Source: Collinsella sp. (GTDB taxonomy: Bacteria > Actinomycetota > Coriobacteriia > Coriobacteriales > Coriobacteriaceae). Taken from it: a stretch of 64,000 nucleotides of DNA. The stretch is taken from assembly GCA_029264355.1 (NCBI GenBank), contig JARIBW010000006.1:20218-84217 (forward strand), in the 5' to 3' direction. Position 1 is the first letter of the stretch; every line of letters begins with the position of its first letter. The position numbers were made by a program, and so were the translations under genes. Shown here piece by piece: positions 57,687-64,000 of the stretch. The notes beneath the pieces were generated by a model that saw only the letters and a program-made list of their open reading frames with translations, was not told the origin of the DNA and did not search any database.

Positions 57687-58367
57687 CTACCTCCTCTCGG
57701 CGATGAGACCCTCGATCATGGAGACGATCCCGTCGATGGTGTGATTCGTCGAGTCGATGCGCACGGCGTCATCTGCGCAGGTGAGAGGTGCGGCCTCACG
57801 CTCGGAATCAAGCGCATCGCGTCGCTGGATATCGGCAAGGGTCCGTTCCACCTCGGCCTCGATCGCAGAGGCGTCCACCTCGACGCCCTCAAGGCGCTGC
57901 AGGACGCGGCGACGAGCGCGCTCACGCGGATCGGCCGTCAGGAACACCTTGAGCTCCGCATTGGGAAAGACGACGGTGCCGATGTCTCGCCCCTCGGCCA
58001 CGACATCGCGCCCTTCTGCGAAGCGGCGCTGCGGGTCGAGCATGGCGGCGCGCACGCCGGGATTCGCCGCCGCAGCCGAGACGTTGCGGTCGACCTCCGG
58101 AGTGCGGATCGCATCGGAGACGTCGATCCCGTCCACGAAGACGGAGACGTTGCCGTGGCTCTCGGCGCCGAACGTGATATGAATGTCGCGGGCGAGCTCG
58201 GCGGTCGCAGACGCGTCGTCGAGCGAGATGCCGCGCTGCAACGCACTCAGCGCGACAGAGCGATACATGGCACCGGTATCGAGTTTGGAAAAGCCCAGCC
58301 TCGAGGCAACTTCCCGTGCGATGGTGGACTTGCCGGAACCGGCGGGTCCGTCAATGGCGATGATCAT
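57687..58367 (-). CDS. cmk: cytidylate kinase
   Basis: IIAIDGPAGSGKSTIAREVASRLGFSKLDTGAMYRSVAL; VVAEGRDIGTVVFPNAELKVFLTA. Confidence 0.97.
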   Translation of the reverse strand: MIIAIDGPAGSGKSTIAREVASRLGFSKLDTGAMYRSVALSALQRGISLDDASATAELARDIHITFGAESHGNVSVFVDGIDVSDAIRTPEVDRNVSAAAANPGVRAAMLDPQRRFAEGRDVVAEGRDIGTVVFPNAELKVFLTADPRERARRRVLQRLEGVEVDASAIEAEVERTLADIQRRDALDSEREAAPLTCADDAVRIDSTNHTIDGIVSMIEGLIAERR

Positions 58368-58376
58368 GAAATCCTC

Positions 58377-59192
58377 CTATAAATCCATCCGCGGCGCGGA
58401 TTTGAGCGAGGCGAGCTCCCCATCGGTGAGCTCCCTCCAAGAGCCCTCGGCAAGATCGCCGAGCTTCAGGTCCCCGAACCGACAGCGATGCAAGGCGATG
58501 ACAGGATGCCCGATCTTGGAGAGCATGCGCTTGACCTGGTTCTTGCGGCCTTCGCGAATGACGACTTCGACGGCCGTCGTCCCCGGGTCGAGCCTTGCGA
58601 ACCCGGGGATGCCGGAAGCGCCCGGGCTCAAGATACGGCACCGGGCGGGCTGGCAGCGACCGTCGTCGAGGACGATGCCGCGCCGCAACGCGTCCAAATC
58701 CCCATCCGAGCAACGTCCGTCCACGACCGAGCGATACGTCTTCCAAACATGGTGCGAGGGATGCAACAGGCGTTGGCCGAGGTCGCCATCGGTCGTGAAC
58801 AGCAGCAGGCCGGTGGTGTCCATATCGAGCCGTCCCACGGGGAAGAGGCCGGGGAAGCGATGGCGCGGTACGAGTTCCGCAACCGTGGGGCGACCATGCG
58901 GGTCGCTCATCGTGGTGAGGAACCCCGCGGGCTTGTTGAGCATGATGTAGGCCGGCCCTGCGCCGAGCACCACGGGGACTCCGTCGACCGTGACCTCATC
59001 GCATCGCGGATCGACCTTCGTGCCGAGCTCGGTTTTGACCTCGCCGTTGACGCGGACGCGCCCGGCCGTCATAAGCCCTTCCGATCCACGGCGACTCGAG
59101 ACGCCGGCACGGGCGAGGAAGCGCTGCAGGCGCATGGGGACCAGCATCGAGTCGCCCTCATGGACGAGCGGGGCGCTCTCGGCGCTACACAT
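58377..59192 (-). CDS. RsuA/RluB-family pseudouridine synthase
   Basis: RLQRFLARAGVSSRRGSEGLMTAGRVRVNGEV; FPVGRLDMDTTGLLLFTTDGDL; VVIREGRKNQVKRMLSKIGHPVI. Confidence 0.94.
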   Translation of the reverse strand: MCSAESAPLVHEGDSMLVPMRLQRFLARAGVSSRRGSEGLMTAGRVRVNGEVKTELGTKVDPRCDEVTVDGVPVVLGAGPAYIMLNKPAGFLTTMSDPHGRPTVAELVPRHRFPGLFPVGRLDMDTTGLLLFTTDGDLGQRLLHPSHHVWKTYRSVVDGRCSDGDLDALRRGIVLDDGRCQPARCRILSPGASGIPGFARLDPGTTAVEVVIREGRKNQVKRMLSKIGHPVIALHRCRFGDLKLGDLAEGSWRELTDGELASLKSAPRMDL

Positions 59193-59898
59193 CGCGATCC
59201 TCGTCGAGAGAATCGCCGTCGGTCATGACGTCATCGTCGGCCTCGCCCCCATCGGCGGACATGAGCTCGCGTTCCTCTTCCAGATCCTCATCGACCTCGT
59301 CGAGCGTCGACTGAATGGAGCGCCCGGAAAGGCGCTCCCGGATGAACTGGCGGGCCTGCTCATCCGGGGCGAACTGCTCGAGATCGGGCAAGTCGCGCGT
59401 GGAGCGAAGGCCGAACTTCTCGAGGAACGCATTGGTCGTGCCGTAGAGAATGGCCTGGCCCCGCTGGGGATCGCGACCCATCTCGCGAATGAGGCCCTTG
59501 TCCACCAGCGAGGAGATGACGCCGTCGGAGTTGACGCCGCGAATGCCCTTGACCATCTCGCGTGTCACCGGCTGATGGTAGGCGATGACGGCAAGGGTCT
59601 CGAGAGCGGCCTGGGACAGGCGCTGGGTATCCCAGGACAAGACGAAGGACTCGACCTGGTCGTGAAACGCCGGATGGGTGAACAGGCGCCACCCACCCGC
59701 GACCTCGCGCAGCTGAAACCCGCGATTCGCCTCCTCGTACTCCACCTTGAGGTCGGCCAGAAGGGACGCGATCTCGCCGGGAGTCGAGCCGAGGACGCCC
59801 GCGAGCTGGCTTGCGCTCACGGGATCGCTCGAAACGAGCAGCAGCGCCTCGAGGGCGCCCTTGATGGAGCCGGCCTCAAGCTCGCTCAAATGCTCCAT
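59185..59898 (-). CDS. scpB: segregation and condensation protein B
   Basis: IKGALEALLLVSSDPVSASQLAGVLG; SQAALETLAVIAYHQPVTREMVKGIRGVNSDGVI. Confidence 0.96.
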   Translation of the reverse strand: MEHLSELEAGSIKGALEALLLVSSDPVSASQLAGVLGSTPGEIASLLADLKVEYEEANRGFQLREVAGGWRLFTHPAFHDQVESFVLSWDTQRLSQAALETLAVIAYHQPVTREMVKGIRGVNSDGVISSLVDKGLIREMGRDPQRGQAILYGTTNAFLEKFGLRSTRDLPDLEQFAPDEQARQFIRERLSGRSIQSTLDEVDEDLEEERELMSADGGEADDDVMTDGDSLDEDRDV

Positions 59899-60701
59899 TA
59901 GTCCTCCTCATCAAAAAGTGAACCATCTTCGGGGTGGTACTCGGGCGCGCCCTCGACACGGTCGATGCGGATGGTGCCGAAGTTCTCATCTTGCTCAAGC
60001 GTGACGGACCCGCGCTTCGACAATTCGAGAATGGCCAGGAACGTGGCGACGATCTGCTCGGTGGTCGCATCCCCGTCCAACAATTCCCGGAACGTGAGAT
60101 GGGGTCGCGAGATCGTGACGCGGTCGACCGAGGCCACGGTGAGCTCGATGGGCACGCGACTCGGGGCGACATGCTCGGCCTCCAGAAGGAACGTCTCGCG
60201 CTTGCCGTCCAAATCCGCGCAGATGACGGCCAGACCGCGAAGCGTGATACCCGCGAGATAGTCGGGCATCAAGTTCAGGAACTCGGGATCGGGCCCGGCC
60301 ACGCGCGGGTGCATGCGACTCTCCGCCTCCATACGCGCCCCCAGAGCGGCTGCGGCTCCCTTGAACTGCTTGTAGGCAATGAGGCGCTGAATGAGCACCT
60401 CGCGCAGGGAATCGGCGTCCAAGCCGGAGAACTCGTCATCCAGGTCATCGTCCTCCGCGGCATTGGGGACGTCGTCGGGGACAAGCGACGCGGCCTTGAT
60501 GTCGAGCAACGTCGCGGCAACGAGCAGGAAATCACTTGCGACACCGAGGTCGAGTGCCTCGAGGCGCTCGACCTCGGCGAGGTATTGCCCGGCGACCTCG
60601 GAGATGGAGATCGAGCCGATATCGACCTTCTGCCTGCTCACCAGCTGAAGCAGCAGGTCAAACGGACCGGAATAGACCTGCGTTGACACGCGATACGACA
60701 T
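59898..60701 (-). CDS. scpA: segregation and condensation protein A
   Basis: YSGPFDLLLQLVSRQKVDIGSISISEVAGQYL; ATTEQIVATFLAILELSKRGSVTLEQDENFGTI. Confidence 0.95.
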   Translation of the reverse strand: MSYRVSTQVYSGPFDLLLQLVSRQKVDIGSISISEVAGQYLAEVERLEALDLGVASDFLLVAATLLDIKAASLVPDDVPNAAEDDDLDDEFSGLDADSLREVLIQRLIAYKQFKGAAAALGARMEAESRMHPRVAGPDPEFLNLMPDYLAGITLRGLAVICADLDGKRETFLLEAEHVAPSRVPIELTVASVDRVTISRPHLTFRELLDGDATTEQIVATFLAILELSKRGSVTLEQDENFGTIRIDRVEGAPEYHPEDGSLFDEED

Positions 60702-60761
60702 GCAATCCCCCTCTCACTTGAAACAATGAACACGCACTTGAGTTTAGCGCACCGGCGCGCA

Positions 60762-61466
60762 TCAAAACCCCAGAGCGAAGCTGATGAGATTGAGATACAA
60801 GGGATCGACCGTGATGCTGAAATACCAATCGATCAGGTCGACGTGCAACAAGCTCGGCAACACGTACAAGACGACGATCAGGATGGGCATGGAGTAGCGC
60901 TGGACTTCGTAATACGCCTGCAAGGCACGACCCTTGAGAAATGGGACGAGAAGCGAGGACCCATCGAGCGGCGGCAGCGGGATCAAGTTGAAAAACGCCA
61001 GAGAAAGATTGACGCTCACGAGCGTCAACGAAAAACGAACCAAATGCGGCGCGATCTGGGCGATCGGACCGTACTGGGCAAGACCGCCCGCGAACAACGC
61101 CGGGTCGTTGGCAAGACCGCGTAAAAGAAGCGCGCCGAGCACGGCGAGGGCGATGTTGCTCAAAGGACCCGCCAGGGAGACGATCACCTCATCGCGCTTG
61201 GGATGCTTGAGATTGCCAAGGTATATGGGCACCGGCTTGGCGAAGGCAAAGACGGGACCACCGGCCAAAATCATGATCAGGGGCAGCAAGACGGTACCGA
61301 AGGGGTCGATATGGCGAAGCGGGTTGAGTGAGATGCGCCCCTGGGACCGAGCGGTGCGATCGCCCAAATAATAGGCGGTCAACGCGTGGGCGCTCTCATG
61401 CACCACGATGCCGATGATCACGGCCGCCGCACTTGCAAGCAAGCCGAGTAGATAGTCGAAATTCAC
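60762..61466 (-). CDS. site-2 protease family (M50) membrane metalloprotease
   Basis: IGIVVHESAHALTAYYLGDRTAR (HExxH), NLIPLPPLDGSSLLVPFL. Confidence 0.92.
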   Translation of the reverse strand: MNFDYLLGLLASAAAVIIGIVVHESAHALTAYYLGDRTARSQGRISLNPLRHIDPFGTVLLPLIMILAGGPVFAFAKPVPIYLGNLKHPKRDEVIVSLAGPLSNIALAVLGALLLRGLANDPALFAGGLAQYGPIAQIAPHLVRFSLTLVSVNLSLAFFNLIPLPPLDGSSLLVPFLKGRALQAYYEVQRYSMPILIVVLYVLPSLLHVDLIDWYFSITVDPLYLNLISFALGF

Positions 61467-61476
61467 CGGGCGCCTC

Positions 61477-61773
61477 CTAGCGGACGGTTCGGGAGATACG
61501 GCCGAGCAGGTGATCCACGAAGAAGCACATCACCGCGACAACTGCGAAGTCGAAGCGAAACACCCCGCCGAAGGGCGTGGGGATCAGCCCGTAACCCGCG
61601 ATGACGTCCGGAAGCGCCCGCGTGAGATCGACGACGAGGTTCACGATGCCGAGCATCGTCGCGACCCCGTTGAAGCACAGGACGACCGTGAGCGCGCAAA
61701 GGAAGAGCGCGAACAACCTGAAAGCGAGGCCCAGAAGCGCCAGGGCGACGGCGAGCGCCCTACGCGAGTCCAC
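61477..61773 (-). CDS. small hydrophobic membrane protein of unknown function
   Basis: GTG-start [53 protein letters not shown]...; overlaps the ABC-F stop. Confidence 0.6.
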   Translation of the reverse strand: MDSRRALAVALALLGLAFRLFALFLCALTVVLCFNGVATMLGIVNLVVDLTRALPDVIAGYGLIPTPFGGVFRFDFAVVAVMCFFVDHLLGRISRTVR

Positions 61774-63772
61774 GGGAAGTCTCCTCCTCGATCGTGGTGG
61801 AAAGCTCGAGCCACTCGTCCTCGAGTGCCGGGAGCTCCTGCTTGAGCCCGTTGTACTCCAAGAGCGCGGCATTGAACTTCTCCTGATCGGCGTAGAGCTC
61901 CTCGCTCGCCATGAGGGCCATGAGCTCGTCGTAGCGGGCGCGCTTCACATCAAGTGCGGCCTCGACCTTCTTGAGGCGGTCCTTCGTTCCCTTGAGACGG
62001 CGGTTGAGCTCGGCGCGAGCGGCGGCCTCGGCGCGCTTTTGCTCCTTGGTCTTCTTGCCCTCGCGAGCCGATGGGGCCTGAGGCGCGTCGGTGCGCTGCC
62101 GAGCCTGTTGCTCATGGGCGCTTGCGGGTTCGGTCCCCCCTGCCGCGGCACGGGCGGCCAGATCGTCGCGCTTGAACAGGTAGTAGTCATAATCGCCATC
62201 GAATACGGTCAGCTTGCCATCGCGGATATCGACCACGCGGTTCGCCACGGCGCGCACCAGGTGCTCGTCATGGGAGATGAGCACGATCGTACCCGGGAAA
62301 TTCTTCAAGGCGTTTTCGAGCATGTCGACCGAGTCGATGTCAAGGTGATTGGTGGGCTCGTCGAGGCACAGGAGCGCCTCGGGGGCCACCAGCATCTTGG
62401 CGAGCGCCAAACGGGCCCGCTCGCCGCCGGAGAGAACGCCGACGCGCTTGTCCACATCCTCGCCCGCGAACAGGAACGCACCCAAGAGGCTGCGCTGCTG
62501 GGGAACCGTCCACGCGGGCGCGACCGAGTCGATCTCCTGCAGGACGGTGTTGCCCTCCTTGAGGCCCTCGAGCTGATGCTGGGCGTAATAGGCCACGCCG
62601 ACGTTCGTCCCGAGGGAGCGAATGCCCTCGGTGGGGGCCTCTTGCCCGATCAGCATCTTGAGCAGCGTCGATTTGCCGGCTCCGTTGGGGCCCACGAGTG
62701 CCACGCGGTCACCGCGGTACAGCGTCAGGTCGGCGTGCTCGTAAAGGGTCTTGCTGCCGTAGCGCTTGGCGAAATCCTCGAGCTTGATGACCATGTCACC
62801 CGAGCGCGGCGGGTCGGGGAACTTGAAGTTCACGTGCTTGTGGCCCTCGGGGAGGATGACCAGCTCGCTCTTGATCTGCTCGATGCGCCTCATGCGCTCC
62901 TGGGCCTGGGCGGCCTTGGTGGGCTTGTAGCGGAACTTGTCGACGAACACCTGCATGTGCGCTATCTCACGCTCTTGGGCGGCGCGCTTGGCGCGCATCT
63001 GCTCCAAGTTATCCTCGCGCTGTTTGAGATAGGAACTGTAATTGCCGGTGTATGTGGTGATGCGGCGATTCTCGAGCGCCGCGACATGGTCGACACAGGC
63101 ATCCATGAAGGCACGGTCGTGGCTGACGATCAGGACGGCCCCTTCATACGCGGCGATGAAGCCCCGGAGCCATTGGACGCTTTCGAGATCGAGATGGTTC
63201 GTCGGCTCGTCGAGCAGAAGCACGTCCGGATGACGCAGGAAGAGCTTCGCGAGCGCGATGCGCATCTGCCAGCCGCCCGAGAACTCGGAGCAGGGCCGGT
63301 CGAAATCAGATGTCCTGAAACCGAGTCCGGCAAGGATCTGACGGGCGTTGCTCTCGAGCTCATACCCTCCCAGGCGCTCGAAACGGTCCTGCACGTGACC
63401 GTACTCGTCGAGCAACTCGCGAGGGACCTCGCCGCTCTCCCCCGCCTCGGCGATTTGCAACTGGAGCTCCTCCGCGCGCTCACCCATGGAGCGGATCTCG
63501 ATGGCGGCGTCCATGACCTCTTTAATGATAGACGAGCTATTCGCGAGCTTGGTCTCCTGCTCGAGATAGCCCACGTTGGTGTCTTTCGCGTAGGTGACGC
63601 TGCCCGCATCGGGGCTGTCCAGTCCCATGATGATCTTGAGGAGGGTCGTCTTGCCGGCGCCGTTGGGGCCGACGAGGGCATAACGCTCCCCAGCGTTGAG
63701 CTGAAGCGTCGCGCCGGTGAACAGCGTGCGGGCGCCGAAGGATTTTTCGATCTTGTCGACCAGGAGAATCAT
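61760..63772 (-). CDS. ABC-F family ATP-binding protein (Uup/EttA-like, coiled-coil C-terminus)
   Basis: Two Walker A sites [14 protein letters not shown] and [14 protein letters not shown]; signatures [12 protein letters not shown] and [12 protein letters not shown]; no TM segments. Confidence 0.93.
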   Translation of the reverse strand: MILLVDKIEKSFGARTLFTGATLQLNAGERYALVGPNGAGKTTLLKIIMGLDSPDAGSVTYAKDTNVGYLEQETKLANSSSIIKEVMDAAIEIRSMGERAEELQLQIAEAGESGEVPRELLDEYGHVQDRFERLGGYELESNARQILAGLGFRTSDFDRPCSEFSGGWQMRIALAKLFLRHPDVLLLDEPTNHLDLESVQWLRGFIAAYEGAVLIVSHDRAFMDACVDHVAALENRRITTYTGNYSSYLKQREDNLEQMRAKRAAQEREIAHMQVFVDKFRYKPTKAAQAQERMRRIEQIKSELVILPEGHKHVNFKFPDPPRSGDMVIKLEDFAKRYGSKTLYEHADLTLYRGDRVALVGPNGAGKSTLLKMLIGQEAPTEGIRSLGTNVGVAYYAQHQLEGLKEGNTVLQEIDSVAPAWTVPQQRSLLGAFLFAGEDVDKRVGVLSGGERARLALAKMLVAPEALLCLDEPTNHLDIDSVDMLENALKNFPGTIVLISHDEHLVRAVANRVVDIRDGKLTVFDGDYDYYLFKRDDLAARAAAGGTEPASAHEQQARQRTDAPQAPSAREGKKTKEQKRAEAAARAELNRRLKGTKDRLKKVEAALDVKRARYDELMALMASEELYADQEKFNAALLEYNGLKQELPALEDEWLELSTTIEEETSRGLA

Positions 63773-63802
63773 GAGCCTCTACTCCAGATGTCTCGTGATA
63801 GC

Positions 63803-63830
63803 AAAAAGGCCCCAGTCTCCTGGAGCCTTT
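63803..63830 (-). terminator. terminator downstream of tRNA-Val
   Basis: Minus strand AAAGGCTCCAG GAGA CTGGGGCCTTTTT. Confidence 0.75.
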
Positions 63831-63839
63831 ACTCTGTGA

Positions 63840-63914
63840 TGGTGGGCGATACAAGATTCGAACTTGTGACCCCATCCGTGTGAAGGATATGCTCTACCCC
63901 TGAGCCAATCGCCC
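63840..63914 (-). tRNA. tRNA-Val (anticodon CAC), CCA encoded
   Basis: Minus strand GGGCGATTGGCTCAGGGGTAGAGCATATCCTTCACACGGATGGGGTCACAAGTTCGAATCTTGTATCGCCCACCA. Confidence 0.95.
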
Positions 63915-64000
63915 GTGCTTTTCAGCAAGGAGAATACTAGCATGGATTAGAGTCGATGCGCAAGTCTAATTTTTAAAAGCGAGCGATCGATGGAGGGGGG

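Overview
The window reads as high-GC core chromosome of an actinobacterium, most likely class Coriobacteriia (Collinsella/Olsenella-like; inferred from gene content and order, not searched). I see no CRISPR array, IS element, prophage or typical defence island. About 65 protein genes and two tRNAs can be supported. From 1 to 42.6 kb nearly all genes are on the + strand (exceptions: GT8, dinB, lexA, one MGDG-type glycosyltransferase). From 42.8 kb to the end every supported gene is on the - strand. At that convergent switch, between two facing hairpin terminators, lies a 28-bp sequence (42711-42738) matching, from memory, the Bacillus subtilis dif site at 24 of 28 positions. I interpret it as the chromosome-dimer resolution site and therefore the replication terminus. 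Other notable items: an uncharacterised stand-alone GHKL-type ATPase between rny and spoVS, where B. subtilis has ymdB; a divergent lexA/LysM-protein SOS module with LexA boxes, plus a recA box; a two-copy REP-like hairpin repeat, one copy inside the 3' end of dinB; a RodZ-like protein with an RG-rich linker and a DxDGDGxxD tail; and a few structured or palindromic intergenic regions.
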